Shown here in pieces: positions 1 through 10,564 of a stretch of DNA of 64,000 bases. Positions within the stretch are counted from its first letter, which is position 1; the number at the start of each line of letters is the position of its first letter. The stretch is from Promethearchaeota archaeon (lineage in GTDB: Archaea; Asgardarchaeota; Lokiarchaeia; Sigyniarchaeales; SOKP01): positions 1 through 64,000 of the forward strand of contig JALGVJ010000018.1 of the NCBI GenBank assembly GCA_029838195.1, in the 5' to 3' direction. The translations under genes were made by a program, and so were the position numbers. The notes beneath the pieces are model-generated. The model had not been told where the DNA came from. It saw only the letters and a list, made by a program, of their open reading frames with translations, and did not search any database.

Positions 1-137
1 CGCATGGCAGCGCTTAATTGGTTTCTTAGCTGTCTTATTACTTCTTCAGAATATTGGAAGATTATATCCGATGCCAGCTCGTCCAGTTCACAATTTTTCG
101 ATTCATTAATATATAATGGATCGTCATATTTTTTCAA
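1..137 (-). CDS. Possible 5' part of an unidentified gene cut by the window edge
   Basis: The minus strand is open from about 179 to the window edge and reads as a charged, natural-looking protein containing the stretch DELASDIIFQYSEEVIRQLR. The plus-strand frame opposite is serine- and phenylalanine-rich, as expected of a shadow. No ATG lies in the visible frame; the only common alternative start is a TTG at 137, used here. An in-frame TAA lies just upstream, so the gene must start within the window or be a decayed fragment. I do not recognise the family. It runs in the same direction as the rubrerythrin gene upstream of it. Confidence 0.35.
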   Translation of the reverse strand, partial: MKKYDDPLYINESKNCELDELASDIIFQYSEEVIRQLRNQLSAAM

Positions 138-223
138 CTTTTTGGTGGTTTTGTCGCCAATCTTAGAGCTGGAGCGTGGTAACTGAGATTAATTTGCTAC
201 CTTATAAAAAAAAATTTGAAAAT

Positions 224-775
224 TCATTGAAATGCCTTGAACATTTCTTTTTTCGCCTTACAGATCGGGCAATTATCTGGGGCCTCTCCTTCCAAAGTAT
301 ATCCACATACCCCACAAACTTGAATGGAGCCTAATTGGACATCCTTCTTTGAATCTACAGCCTTTTTAGCTTTTTCAAACAATTTCTTATGCTCCTTTTC
401 CGTGTTTAGTGCCCATTCAAAGGTTTTCACGGCACCTTCTTCGCCTTGAAACTTGGCCGTTTCGATATATGCGGGATACATCTCCGTGATTTCGAAGGTT
501 TCGCCATCAATCCCTAATTGTAAATTTTTTAAGGTGTCTCCAGGGCCAAATGCACCCATGCTATTAGCAACAAACCCACCATTGAGCTGTTTTAATTGCT
601 GGTAGTGGTCTCCCGCATGAATATATTCAGCATGAGCAATTGCTTCAAAAAGGCGAGCTACGTTATCAAATCCTTCTTTCCTAGCAATATTGGCAAAGTG
701 GAGATAACGCATGTGAGCCATTGATTCTCCCCCAAAAGCATTAATTAAGTGTTGTTGAGTAATTTGTTTCATCAT
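224..775 (-). CDS. rbr: Rubrerythrin
   Basis: Non-haem iron protein of the rubrerythrin family, which reduces hydrogen peroxide in the cytoplasm of anaerobes using electrons from rubredoxin or NAD(P)H. Residues 1-140 form the ferritin-like four-helix domain with the expected Glu/His iron ligands (for example the AHAEYIHAGDHY segment). Residues about 150-183 are a rubredoxin-like domain with CxxC pairs at Cys154/157 and Cys169/172. At 183 residues it matches the usual length. Two Met codons are adjacent at the start (775 and 772), and either could be used. It points to an oxygen-sensitive anaerobic organism. Identification is firm; the electron donor cannot be told from this window. Confidence 0.95.
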   Translation of the reverse strand: MMKQITQQHLINAFGGESMAHMRYLHFANIARKEGFDNVARLFEAIAHAEYIHAGDHYQQLKQLNGGFVANSMGAFGPGDTLKNLQLGIDGETFEITEMYPAYIETAKFQGEEGAVKTFEWALNTEKEHKKLFEKAKKAVDSKKDVQLGSIQVCGVCGYTLEGEAPDNCPICKAKKEMFKAFQ

Positions 776-925
776 TTCTTCCCTCTTGAATTTTGAATTT
801 TTTTAAGGAGGTAATGTGAATTCTATTTTAAAGATTTCGTTTAGAATCTAAAAATCATTAATTTTTCAAATGGTTATAAATTTAATTTTTTTAACCGTTA
901 ATAGTTTGATTAATTAAAGCATTAG

Positions 926-2122
926 ATGATGAAGAGGAACGGACAGATAATGGAAGTAAAAACGAAAATTTCCATTCAAAAAATATTTAATGATAATGTC
1001 GAAAAGGCCGTATTCAAGGCATTAGAATTAATTAATGCTAAAAAAGTGATGACAAAAGAAGGAATGACCATTTTAATAAAACCCAATATTTTACAAGCCA
1101 AACCTCCTGAAAGAGCTGTTACGACTCACCCTGAAGTGATTAGAGCGGTTATTCACTGGGTTAACCAATTTAATCCCGCAAAAATCTACGTTTGCGATTC
1201 TAGCGGAGGTGCAGAACGAGGAATTACAGAAAAAAGCATGAAAGTGAGTGGAATTTTTGCCACATGTGAAGAAGAGGGAGTAGAATGCATTCCGTTTGAA
1301 AAAACCAAAACAAGGGTTTATCACGTAAAAAATCCCTTGGAACTCGACCATTTTGCAAGTTCGAGCTTAATTGAAGAAGTGGATTTAATCATTAACGTAC
1401 CAAAAATCAAAACACATGGTCAATGTTTACTAACGTGTTGTATAAAGAACATGTTTGGTACGATTCTTCGAATTAACAAACCAAAAACGCATGCACAATT
1501 TTCTACTCTCGAGAGATTTTGTGGCGCTTTAGCCGATATATATTCTGTTTCAAGACCACAATTAACCGTAATTGATGGATATTTGTGCCAAGAAGGTGCT
1601 GGACCTTCAAAAGGAGATGTCGTGAAGCTTAATTTAATCTTAGCAGGTTTTGATGGAGTTGCATTGGACAGCGTGGTTTGTAAATTAATCGGAATTAATA
1701 TTGATGACGTGAAATACATTAAAAAAGCGGAAAAAAAGGGTTTAGGGACGACAAACTTGGATCATGTCGAAATTTTAGGAGAATCTATTGAAAACGTCTC
1801 TCGCAAATTTAAGTTGCCTTTTACTACTCCCATCTCAGTTCCACTTCCCCGTTTTTTATCAAATTTCGTGGGAAACACGTTATTTAAGGCCAGCGTGAAA
1901 TTTAATCCAAAGAAATGCAAATTATGTTCAACCTGCTGGACCAGTTGTCCTGTAGATGCGATTAAACCTCCAGCGATAAGGAGATTGGGAAATGTTCCCT
2001 CTTGGAATCGAAAAAAATGCATTACTTGCTATTGCTGCGCTGAACTCTGCCCCCACGAAGCCATAGACTTTAAAGTGGATTATCTTAAAAATGTCTTCTT
2101 ATCCATCACGGAACTTTTTTAA
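926..2122 (+). CDS. DUF362 protein with C-terminal 2x[4Fe-4S] ferredoxin domain
   Basis: Residues about 20-290 match the DUF362 family, with typical KPNIL, PKIKTHG and D(S)SGG segments. The C-terminus is a bacterial-type ferredoxin domain with two four-cysteine sets, Cys331/334/337/341 and Cys365/368/371/375, each followed by Pro, which should bind two [4Fe-4S] clusters. The DUF362 role is not established; an electron-transfer or redox-enzyme role is inferred from the ferredoxin part. Start choice is uncertain: Met codons at 926, 929 and 950 are in frame, and MEVKTKI from 950 looks like a natural beginning. A T-rich stretch follows the stop. The family call is firm. Confidence 0.88.
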   Translation: MMKRNGQIMEVKTKISIQKIFNDNVEKAVFKALELINAKKVMTKEGMTILIKPNILQAKPPERAVTTHPEVIRAVIHWVNQFNPAKIYVCDSSGGAERGITEKSMKVSGIFATCEEEGVECIPFEKTKTRVYHVKNPLELDHFASSSLIEEVDLIINVPKIKTHGQCLLTCCIKNMFGTILRINKPKTHAQFSTLERFCGALADIYSVSRPQLTVIDGYLCQEGAGPSKGDVVKLNLILAGFDGVALDSVVCKLIGINIDDVKYIKKAEKKGLGTTNLDHVEILGESIENVSRKFKLPFTTPISVPLPRFLSNFVGNTLFKASVKFNPKKCKLCSTCWTSCPVDAIKPPAIRRLGNVPSWNRKKCITCYCCAELCPHEAIDFKVDYLKNVFLSITELF

Positions 2123-2350
2123 TGTAAAAACATTATTCTTTTTTTCATAGATTTAATTTAGCATAAATCTTGCAAGCTTTTAGAACTAAAAGTAAGATAT
2201 ATAAGAGGAAGAAGAGGTCTCTTTATCAGGAATTTTTCTCTCTCATGAACTCTTTATTTGAAATTTTTCTATTTTAGATTTAATTAAACTCTTAAAGTAC
2301 AATTATCTTAGATCATTATAATATTACCTCATAATTTAAGCGAACTTGAC

Positions 2351-3625
<1,275 letters not shown>

Positions 3626-3963
3626 AAGGGGTAATTTCCATTTTTAATTCATGTTTTTTTCTATTTTGTTTATTTTACGAAAAATTTGAAACATTCAATT
3701 CATAAAAGAGAAATCATGGGGGCATTCTCCGGAATTTCAAATTTTTAAAAGAAAATTCAGATGCTGGAACATAAAAATTTCATTATATACATTTTTAGGC
3801 GTGCTTATTAATTTTAGAATCGTATCTTTTTTTTTTAAGATTAAAAACTTTAATACCTTTTGAATGTAATATAAAATATAATCAAAAATGTCTAAAATTT
3901 AAAGATTTTAGATTGTTGTAGTGATTTACTTAATTAAAAATAACGTGAGGAAATAGTTAGAAC
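3626..3963. other. Intergenic spacer, AT-rich, no gene seen
   Basis: This 338-base gap between the MFS transporter and the tandem flavodoxin contains runs of T and A and stop codons in all frames. No structured RNA or convincing repeat was seen. It should hold the flavodoxin promoter, but several TATA-like stretches make a choice arbitrary. Confidence 0.5.
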
Positions 3964-5355
3964 ATGAAAATCGTGATTTTAAATGGCTCTCCTAAGGGGG
4001 ACGAAAGCGTCACAATGCAATACATGCTGTATATTAAGAAAAAGATCCCTGAAAACGAGTATAAATTTCTGAACGTTGCTCAACAAGTCTCAAAAATCGA
4101 AAAAGATGATACCCGATTCCAAGAAATAATGAAAGAAATTCAATCGGCGGATGGAATTATTTGGGGGTTTCCTGTTTACGTTATGCTCATATGTTCCCAA
4201 TTCAAGCGCTTTATAGAATTAATATTTGAAAGAGATGCTCAATCAAATTTTAAGGATAAATACACTGTCATATTATCCACCTCCATCCATTTTTATGATC
4301 ATACTGCACAAAATTACATGCAAGCCATCTGTGATGATTTAGATATGAAATTTATCGATTATTTTTCTGCAGATAGTTGGGATCTCCTATATCCAAAGAA
4401 AAGGCAAACATGGCTTCATTTCATGGAAAATTTTTTCACGAGTATCGAGAGAAAACAAGCTACTCAAAAAAAATATTCACCCCTCTTGTTTCGAGATTTT
4501 ACATATGAGCCCCAATTAGCACTAAAGGATGCGGATTTATTGACGTTAGGCGAAAAAAAATTGCTCATTGTAACAGATTCTACAAGCTTGGACACCAATC
4601 TTGGAAAGATGATTAATCAACTCAAGAGTTATTTTACCGATGAAATAGAAACGATTAATATACATGATTTACATCTCATTTCAGGTTGTATTGGATGCAC
4701 GCAATGCGGGTATAATCATGAATGCGTATTTGAGGATAAGGATGAGTTTAAGGAATTTTGGGAAGAAAAAGTAATGAAGGCAGATATTTTGATTTTTACC
4801 GGGCAGATGAAAGATAGATTCCTTTCTGCTCGCTGGAAGATGATCTATGATAGGGCATTTTATAATAATCACACGCCCACGCTGATAAACAAACAAGTCG
4901 GGTATCTCATTTCCGGTCCCTTGAGTCAAAATCAGAATCTACGAGAAATCTTGCAAGCACACGTGGAATATCAGAATTCAAATCTCGTGGGTTTTGTTAC
5001 GGATGAGTTTGGTACTTCAGAACAATTAGATCAAATTTTATATGATTTTGGACGTTCATTACTTGAATTAAGCAAGCAGGATTTAATCAAGCCCCCTACG
5101 TTTTTAGGAGTAGGAGCCATAAAAATCTTCAGAGATGATGTATATGGCAGAAATCGCTTCGTTTTTCTTGCAGATCATGAATACTATGAGACTCATGGGA
5201 TTTATGATACTTTTCCCCAGAGAGATGAAAGAGCTAAAAGAATGAATGAAAAACTCATACCTTTAATGAGAATTGATAAGGTGAGGAAAAAGTTAAACTT
5301 GAAGCAAGAGTTTCTCAAGCCGTTTAAACGTGTTATAGAAGATCCAAATAAATAA
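3964..5355 (+). CDS. Tandem flavodoxin-like (NADPH-dependent FMN reductase-type) protein
   Basis: Two flavodoxin-like/FMN-reductase domains in one chain. Domain 1 (about 1-170) opens with MKIVILNGSPKGDESVTMQY, the strand plus phosphate loop that binds FMN in iron-sulfur flavoproteins, and has the ADGIIWGFPVYV second loop. Domain 2 (about 195-400) opens with KLLIVTDSTSLDTN and has a CIGCTQCGYNHEC cysteine cluster, as in iron-sulfur flavoprotein or NAD(P)H reductase relatives, followed by ADILIFTGQM. The cluster could hold an Fe-S centre. The second domain's phosphate loop is less canonical. Activity and partners are unknown; an electron-transfer or quinone-reductase role is inference. Confidence 0.82.
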   Translation: MKIVILNGSPKGDESVTMQYMLYIKKKIPENEYKFLNVAQQVSKIEKDDTRFQEIMKEIQSADGIIWGFPVYVMLICSQFKRFIELIFERDAQSNFKDKYTVILSTSIHFYDHTAQNYMQAICDDLDMKFIDYFSADSWDLLYPKKRQTWLHFMENFFTSIERKQATQKKYSPLLFRDFTYEPQLALKDADLLTLGEKKLLIVTDSTSLDTNLGKMINQLKSYFTDEIETINIHDLHLISGCIGCTQCGYNHECVFEDKDEFKEFWEEKVMKADILIFTGQMKDRFLSARWKMIYDRAFYNNHTPTLINKQVGYLISGPLSQNQNLREILQAHVEYQNSNLVGFVTDEFGTSEQLDQILYDFGRSLLELSKQDLIKPPTFLGVGAIKIFRDDVYGRNRFVFLADHEYYETHGIYDTFPQRDERAKRMNEKLIPLMRIDKVRKKLNLKQEFLKPFKRVIEDPNK

Positions 5356-5370
5356 TAATAACCCCGGCTT

Positions 5371-5378
5371 ATTTTTTT
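5371..5378 (+). terminator. Oligo-T tract after the flavodoxin gene
   Basis: A run of eight T lies 15 bases after the stop codon, following a GC-richer patch (ccccggc). Archaeal RNA polymerase can terminate at U-tracts; this is the clearest such site here. No experimental support. Confidence 0.35.
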
Positions 5379-5423
5379 TAACACCTTTCACGGATAAAAA
5401 ACAAAAGAGAATAAAGTTCTAAA

Positions 5424-5624
5424 ATGGCTTGGGGCGGATTTTTAGGAAAAAATGGCTCAAATTATTATAGATTACTGCGAAGGGCAGAAAAATCCATTGA
5501 ATTCTTAGAGGATATAAAAAATTTTCTAAATGAAAAAGAAAAACAACATGTACTAAAAACGATTGAAATCATAACTAATTATATTAATAATTTATCCGAA
5601 CGAGGGAAAAAAGATTTAGAGTGA
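5424..5624 (+). CDS. Small helical hypothetical protein
   Basis: A 66-residue charged protein with two predicted helices (about residues 14-36 and 38-60). It opens with a Gly-rich MAWGGFLGKNGSN segment and ends in a Lys/Glu-rich tail. I do not recognise a family. Its codon use resembles the neighbours. Its last nine bases overlap the end of the convergent hydrogenase-maturation-type protease gene. A small DNA- or protein-binding factor is possible but nothing shows it. Confidence 0.55.
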   Translation: MAWGGFLGKNGSNYYRLLRRAEKSIEFLEDIKNFLNEKEKQHVLKTIEIITNYINNLSERGKKDLE

Positions 5625-6185
5625 ATCAAGGAGCTTTTTAATCGCTTGAATTATATTATCTGCCGCACGTTTTACGGATGGAGTCAAATTAATTTCAAAG
5701 AAAGGGAGATCTATATTTTCAATTCTTTCTTCTAAGGGTATTTCCTCGGATTTATAGAGTGTTAATTGTTCAAATCCTTCTAGGCTTTCGGGTACAAAAC
5801 CGATCATGAATATATTTATATTATCCAACGCTTTTAATATAAGATCAATCACGATTTGAATGGGAATTGTATGACTGGAGATGGGGACGACATTAGCGAT
5901 GTGTTCTCTTTCAATAATACTGACCGTGCCCGGTTCTCCGTTTAAAGTGCAGGTGTCAAAGATGCATAAATGCGAGGGGTTAAATTCTATAATCTGCTCG
6001 ATTCTACTCATTGGATCTATCCCCGCATTAATAAACAAGTATCTATCATTTGAATAAGAGAGCAATTCACTAATGATATAAATTCCCACTGCATCATCAC
6101 TTAACTTTTCCTCTCCAATGCCCATGAAAACGATTTTTGTTGCTCCAGAAAATTTTTCCATTAATTTTTTAACGAAATTTTCCAT
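5616..6185 (-). CDS. Hydrogenase maturation-type protease (peptidase M52, HycI family)
   Basis: Peptidase M52 endopeptidases cut the C-terminal tail of the [NiFe]-hydrogenase large subunit after nickel insertion. The family pattern is visible: a GIGEEKLSDDAVG segment at residues 22-34 in place of GNxLxxDDGVG, a CIFDTC segment near residue 77 with the second acidic nickel-binding residue, and PISSHTIPIQIVID with the conserved His near residue 104. The 189-residue length is a little above the usual 150-170. No hydrogenase structural genes lie in this window, so the substrate is encoded elsewhere or the protein has another target. The 3' end overlaps a small convergent gene by nine bases. Confidence 0.87.
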   Translation of the reverse strand: MENFVKKLMEKFSGATKIVFMGIGEEKLSDDAVGIYIISELLSYSNDRYLFINAGIDPMSRIEQIIEFNPSHLCIFDTCTLNGEPGTVSIIEREHIANVVPISSHTIPIQIVIDLILKALDNINIFMIGFVPESLEGFEQLTLYKSEEIPLEERIENIDLPFFEINLTPSVKRAADNIIQAIKKLLDSL

Positions 6186-6402
6186 GATGTACTAAATTTT
6201 CTTGCATTTGTAATGAGGGATATAATTTTAAAAAGAGAGAGAAGCAATATTTTTTTTCTTTATTCTTTATTTGAAAAAATACGATTTACAATTAAAATAA
6301 AACGAAAAAATATGAAATGAAAAAGTAAAAGATGAAATATAGAGATGGTGGAAAAAAATGAGAAGTAATCCAATATTGATGTCTTTCTTACTATTTCAAA
6401 TC

Positions 6403-7485
6403 TTAAGAAAAAGAATTAAAAGGAAGATCTCCCGAAAATTTTACAGCCGCAATTTTTCCTTCCTCATTTTCTTCTACCAATCCAATTTGTTTTAGTTGAT
6501 CAACCATTTTTCTGATTAAAACAATTGGAGAGCCCACGGCATTTCTCAAATCATCAATAGAAATTTGCCCTACATCTTTAATGATGAAATAAGCTTTAAA
6601 AATACCTTCTTGCTCCATAAGGGGTTTCAATTTTTCATATTCCTGTAGAGCTGTGGTTTGTTCTTTAATTTCTTCAAATTTTTTCTTATAATTATTCTCA
6701 ATATCTTTTATTTTATTTTCCATCTCACTTACCTGCTTGAGGGCTTCTGCTTTCTCTTTAGTTAGTTGCTCTATTTTTGAAATTAACTCTTTTTGTTTAT
6801 CATAAATCTCTTTAAATTTCTCTTCAAAATCCAGGGCTTCAATTTCTTTATCTCCTATTGTCATGATTTCACTTTCAAGAAGGAATGTTTCCAGTTTTGT
6901 TAATTTAGATTGTAATTGTTGTTTTTCTTCCGCATATTTTTTTGTTAAATTTTCTATTTCTGTTCTATACTCATTACGTAAAGCTTCAATTTCTCTTGTA
7001 TATTCTTCTTTATACTTTCCTTCGAATGATTTAATTTCTTGAATTTGATTTTCTAATGATTTAATTCGATCATTTTTAACAAGGAGTTCCCCTTCTTTTT
7101 CAGCAAGTTTTGCTTTTAATTCTCCAACTTGTTTTAATGTTTCAGTTAATTTTTGGTCAGAGGTTTCTCTCTGTTGCTTATATAATTCCATTTCCTTTTT
7201 CGCTTGTAATGCCTCGCCTTTTGCGTGTTCTAATTCCAATTCTTTTTCATTTAATAAAGCCCTTTGCATACCTATAATTTCTTTTAATTCTCTCACATCT
7301 TCAGGCACTTCAATGGCTTGCGCTTTTTCTTGCTTTTGTTCTTCAATTATTTTTTCTTGCTCTTGAATAATTTTTTTTTGTCGTTCAATTAATTCCATTA
7401 ATCTTTCAATTTTAGTCTCAAGAGCTGCTACTTCATTTTCTCTTTCCTCAATCTTGTTTAATAAGTCTTTTAAATCCATTCCCAT
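6403..7485 (-). CDS. Long coiled-coil protein with C-terminal winged-helix-like domain
   Basis: Residues about 5-285 are an almost unbroken heptad-rich coiled coil, very rich in Glu, Lys and Gln. Residues about 290-352 change character and look like a small winged helix (KAYFIIKDVGQISIDDLRNA, then a turn and a strand ending KIAAVKF). This arrangement suggests an extended dimer with a DNA- or protein-binding head. I recognise no named family. Long coiled-coil proteins are common in Asgard genomes, but that says nothing about function. The start offers Met at positions 1 and 3. It stands alone, with 217 and 159 bases to its neighbours. Confidence 0.75.
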   Translation of the reverse strand: MGMDLKDLLNKIEERENEVAALETKIERLMELIERQKKIIQEQEKIIEEQKQEKAQAIEVPEDVRELKEIIGMQRALLNEKELELEHAKGEALQAKKEMELYKQQRETSDQKLTETLKQVGELKAKLAEKEGELLVKNDRIKSLENQIQEIKSFEGKYKEEYTREIEALRNEYRTEIENLTKKYAEEKQQLQSKLTKLETFLLESEIMTIGDKEIEALDFEEKFKEIYDKQKELISKIEQLTKEKAEALKQVSEMENKIKDIENNYKKKFEEIKEQTTALQEYEKLKPLMEQEGIFKAYFIIKDVGQISIDDLRNAVGSPIVLIRKMVDQLKQIGLVEENEEGKIAAVKFSGDLPFNSFS

Positions 7486-7644
7486 TGTAAGTTGGCTCTT
7501 TTCATATTAATTATTATTTTTAATTGAGATTTATCAAATATAAGAGAGATTTGGTATAAATAATTTTCGAAATGTAATTTACAACGATTCTAAGATCATT
7601 AATAAAAGAAGCAAGGCAATAAGAAAATATTTATTGTTTAATTT

Positions 7645-8679
7645 TTATCCAAAAATGAATTTAGTACCAACACTAAGATTCCATGCTCTTATTTTTCGAG
7701 AAGATGGTAATTCATTAATTTTTTGGAGAAAATTCGTTCCACTACAATGAATAGGAAATAAATAAAGGGGAATATCCTTATCTTGAAGGGATTGGAGGTA
7801 AGCGTTGGTTTTTTTCATTCTTTCCTCTGTAGCAGTAGCCATGTGAAATCCTCCAATAACATGTGTAATGGGTTTAGAAGTAATCTGCTTTACCTGGTCG
7901 AGCGTATTCATAATGCCGGCATGACAGCAACCTAATAATAAAATAACTTTATCATGTAATTCAATGAACAGCGAACGATCATCCAAGATAATGTCCCTTT
8001 TCATGATTCCATCTTGCAAAGAGAAAAAATTACTGAATTTCTCTTCAACATGCGTTCGCTTGATCTCCCCTAAAAGAATAACTTTTATCCCGTCATGCTT
8101 TAATATAGTACGAGGTTTTTTAGTGAAAATGACCTTACCTTTTAACCCCGCCATCTTTTCAAGATCTAAGGGTTCTTGATTTACAATTTTAAAAGTAGAA
8201 AGGAGGGGTAATAATTCTTCTCGTGTTTTCCCCTTCAAATCTTTATTTTTTACCTCCTTAGATCTCTTAAAGAATCTTTCAAATACAGCATGTTCATGAC
8301 AATATATGGGAATTTCTTTATCTATTTGTTTTAATAATTCATGTAAACCCCCCACATGATCATAATGCCAGTGAGATAATATTATGGAATCAATATCATG
8401 GAATTGATACCCTCTAATATTAAAATTATGAATAAAAGTTAAATTCGGTCCACCCGTGTCGAATATAATTGTTTTTTTAAAGGATTCCGCTTCCCTTTTA
8501 GAATCATCATTTTTCTCATTTTCATTAACCTCTCGAATGGTAATGATAAAACCGATTCCATGTTCTGCAAGAGAGCGTGTCGCCAATAGTTTATTAAATT
8601 TCATGAAGGTTAAACCCGGGTTAGTTTGAAAAGGCAAGACGCAATTATTAGTTAATATCTCAATTTCTATTTGAATCAT
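7645..8679 (-). CDS. Metallo-beta-lactamase-fold hydrolase (COG1237-like)
   Basis: MBL-fold enzyme with the dinuclear metal signature SHWHYDHVGG (His103, His105, Asp107, His108), an IIFDTGGP strand ahead of it, the CCHAG third-His motif and a late IGGFHM segment. The layout resembles the COG1237 group, which includes archaeal enzymes related to methanopterin-precursor synthesis (dihydropterin/RFA-P metabolism) and other phosphate-ester hydrolases. Cytoplasmic; no signal peptide. The specific substrate cannot be fixed from sequence alone. It is followed by a DMT transporter in the same direction, with 44 bases between the genes, so they may be co-transcribed. Confidence 0.85.
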   Translation of the reverse strand: MIQIEIEILTNNCVLPFQTNPGLTFMKFNKLLATRSLAEHGIGFIITIREVNENEKNDDSKREAESFKKTIIFDTGGPNLTFIHNFNIRGYQFHDIDSIILSHWHYDHVGGLHELLKQIDKEIPIYCHEHAVFERFFKRSKEVKNKDLKGKTREELLPLLSTFKIVNQEPLDLEKMAGLKGKVIFTKKPRTILKHDGIKVILLGEIKRTHVEEKFSNFFSLQDGIMKRDIILDDRSLFIELHDKVILLLGCCHAGIMNTLDQVKQITSKPITHVIGGFHMATATEERMKKTNAYLQSLQDKDIPLYLFPIHCSGTNFLQKINELPSSRKIRAWNLSVGTKFIFG

Positions 8680-8723
8680 TGATGAGGCCTATTTCTTTAC
8701 CTTATTTATATAAAATTTCATGC

Positions 8724-9686
8724 TTACAAAAAAAGAATTACATAATTTCCAAATATAATAAGTAACACAGCAATAAGAAATTTCTTGCGAAACTTCTCTT
8801 TTAATATCATGATTGATAAAAATTGTTGCACCAAGGGAGTACTTGCAGTTATAGTGGAGGTAATAATAAGTCCATTAATTTCTGCTGCTTTCATGAAGAA
8901 CGAATCAGCTAATCCTAAGGATAGCGCCCCTGCTAATCCAATATATAAATAATATTTTAGAGTACTTCTGTTTTCCGTTTTAAACGCTTCAAAAAATTCC
9001 TGCTGAAATAATCCATAAATTCCTATGCAGATTGTGGCAATGATAACCCTTAAAAAATTAGAAACAAAAACATCACCAGTAATGATTCTCGTTTGGTGAA
9101 ATGAGGCGTATGCTACAGCCCATAGAAATGCTGCGATGAGGGCAAATAATACTCCTTCTATTAAATCTTTCGAATGGGCTTCAGAAGAAACCTTTTCTTG
9201 ATTCTTGGTCTGTTCTGGTTTATCCTTCCGACTTAATAAAAAAACGCTCGAAAGAATTAATGCACCTCCAATTAAAACCGAGAATTTAATTTCTTCTCCA
9301 AAAAAAATAAAAGCTAACGGATATACAAATACTAAGGAAAGCTGAGTCAAGGGATACGCACGAGATACATCAATTTTCTTTAAAGAGGAAAAATAGAAAA
9401 TATCCCCTATAGTAACTGAAAGTCCCGATATTGAGGAAGCAATAAGGGCATCTACTAATTGTTGGTCAGTTAAAGTACTTAAAATTTGAAAAGTACTGAA
9501 AAATAAAGAAAAGAGAAACGTGCCCAATGAAACACAGCATAGACGAAAAAAAAGCGTGGCCTTCACTTCAGTTTTTCCTAAGCCAAATTTATAGACCAGA
9601 GAGGCGATTCCCCAGGTGAAAATTGCATTTAATGCGAATAAATAGCCAACAATGAAATCATCCATTTGAGATAGGAAAATTTTCAT
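8724..9686 (-). CDS. EamA/DMT-family membrane transporter
   Basis: A 320-residue membrane protein with about ten hydrophobic segments in two EamA repeats (about residues 12-150 and 175-318), separated by a hydrophilic Lys/Glu-rich linker near 152-172. Typical features are the small-residue-rich helices ending in PLTQLSLVFVYPLAF in the first half and TASTPLVQQFLSIMIL in the second. Family members export or import small metabolites such as amino acids or nucleotide sugars; the substrate is unknown here. It precedes the MBL-fold gene on the same strand. Confidence 0.9.
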   Translation of the reverse strand: MKIFLSQMDDFIVGYLFALNAIFTWGIASLVYKFGLGKTEVKATLFFRLCCVSLGTFLFSLFFSTFQILSTLTDQQLVDALIASSISGLSVTIGDIFYFSSLKKIDVSRAYPLTQLSLVFVYPLAFIFFGEEIKFSVLIGGALILSSVFLLSRKDKPEQTKNQEKVSSEAHSKDLIEGVLFALIAAFLWAVAYASFHQTRIITGDVFVSNFLRVIIATICIGIYGLFQQEFFEAFKTENRSTLKYYLYIGLAGALSLGLADSFFMKAAEINGLIITSTITASTPLVQQFLSIMILKEKFRKKFLIAVLLIIFGNYVILFL

Positions 9687-9859
9687 TGAATTAAAAGCAT
9701 AAGAATAAGAAAATTATTAAGGTAAAATAAAGGTAGAGGCTTCTGGTTTTCTCATGATTTACGTCATCTTAATAAAAGAAGGATATTTTTCCCTCTAAGG
9801 AAATTATTAATTCATAGGTTTTTAAAGAGTTAAGAAGGTATAAATGATAAAAAACCAAT

Positions 9860-10564
9860 TTAAATGAATGATACTTTCGTGTCTTTTATATATTTAGCTT
9901 TGCCCAAAACGTCCATTTGGGCGATTAGCCAACATAATTCATCATAACTGGTAGAGGATTTAAAAATCTCTTCCGATTTTAATCGAATATTCTCTATCGA
10001 GGCCATGGGCTGTTGTCGAGCAATCCTTTCTGCCAACATCCAACATAATTCCGAATATTCATATTTCTCTTGAGCAATATAATAGGCTACGATAGAAATT
10101 TTCGTTTTGAGATCGTCAGTTAAAAGATCACCCATATCTCCAAATTGAGAAAATTGTTCTTCAGCTTTCTTTTGAATTTCTTCTTTTTTATCAGGAGACC
10201 ATTCCCTGTATTTTTCAATTTCTTCCATCCATTTTTTAGTGTCTGGTTTTTTCAATTTGAACTCATATCTTTTTTTGATAATACGTTCCACGGCATTATC
10301 CTCCTTTAAATCATCCATTATAGCTAAAAATGTCCCATATTCTTGATTTTCTTCCATGATTAAAATTCTTATTTCTTTTCCTCTTTCTTTTTCAAGTTTT
10401 TCTTTATATCTTTCCGCTAGAACCCGTTTCTCGGATGAATTATTACTTCCAATCCAAATATTTACGATTTCATCATCATCTACCACATAAATTTCATTGG
10501 AATCAAAAGGAATTTGTTTTATATCCCTTAATTCTCCTTTATCATCCAATTTGAGAAATCTCAA
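9860..10564 (-). CDS. Gelsolin-like domain protein
   Basis: Residues about 3-95 follow the gelsolin-repeat pattern: a LRDIKQIPF strand, then SNEIYVVDDDEIVNIWIGSN (the gelsolin 'vyvLD...iyvWiG' core), a long helix (SEKRVLAERYKEKLEKE), a strand (IRILIMEENQE) and a short final helix. The Asp-rich loop could hold calcium as in type-II sites. Residues 100-234 are helical and Lys/Glu-rich with no domain I recognise. Asgard archaea encode actin homologues and gelsolin-type regulators, so an actin-binding role is a reasonable inference, not shown here. The single repeat with a helical tail differs from multi-repeat eukaryotic gelsolins. Confidence 0.75.
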   Translation of the reverse strand: MRFLKLDDKGELRDIKQIPFDSNEIYVVDDDEIVNIWIGSNNSSEKRVLAERYKEKLEKERGKEIRILIMEENQEYGTFLAIMDDLKEDNAVERIIKKRYEFKLKKPDTKKWMEEIEKYREWSPDKKEEIQKKAEEQFSQFGDMGDLLTDDLKTKISIVAYYIAQEKYEYSELCWMLAERIARQQPMASIENIRLKSEEIFKSSTSYDELCWLIAQMDVLGKAKYIKDTKVSFI

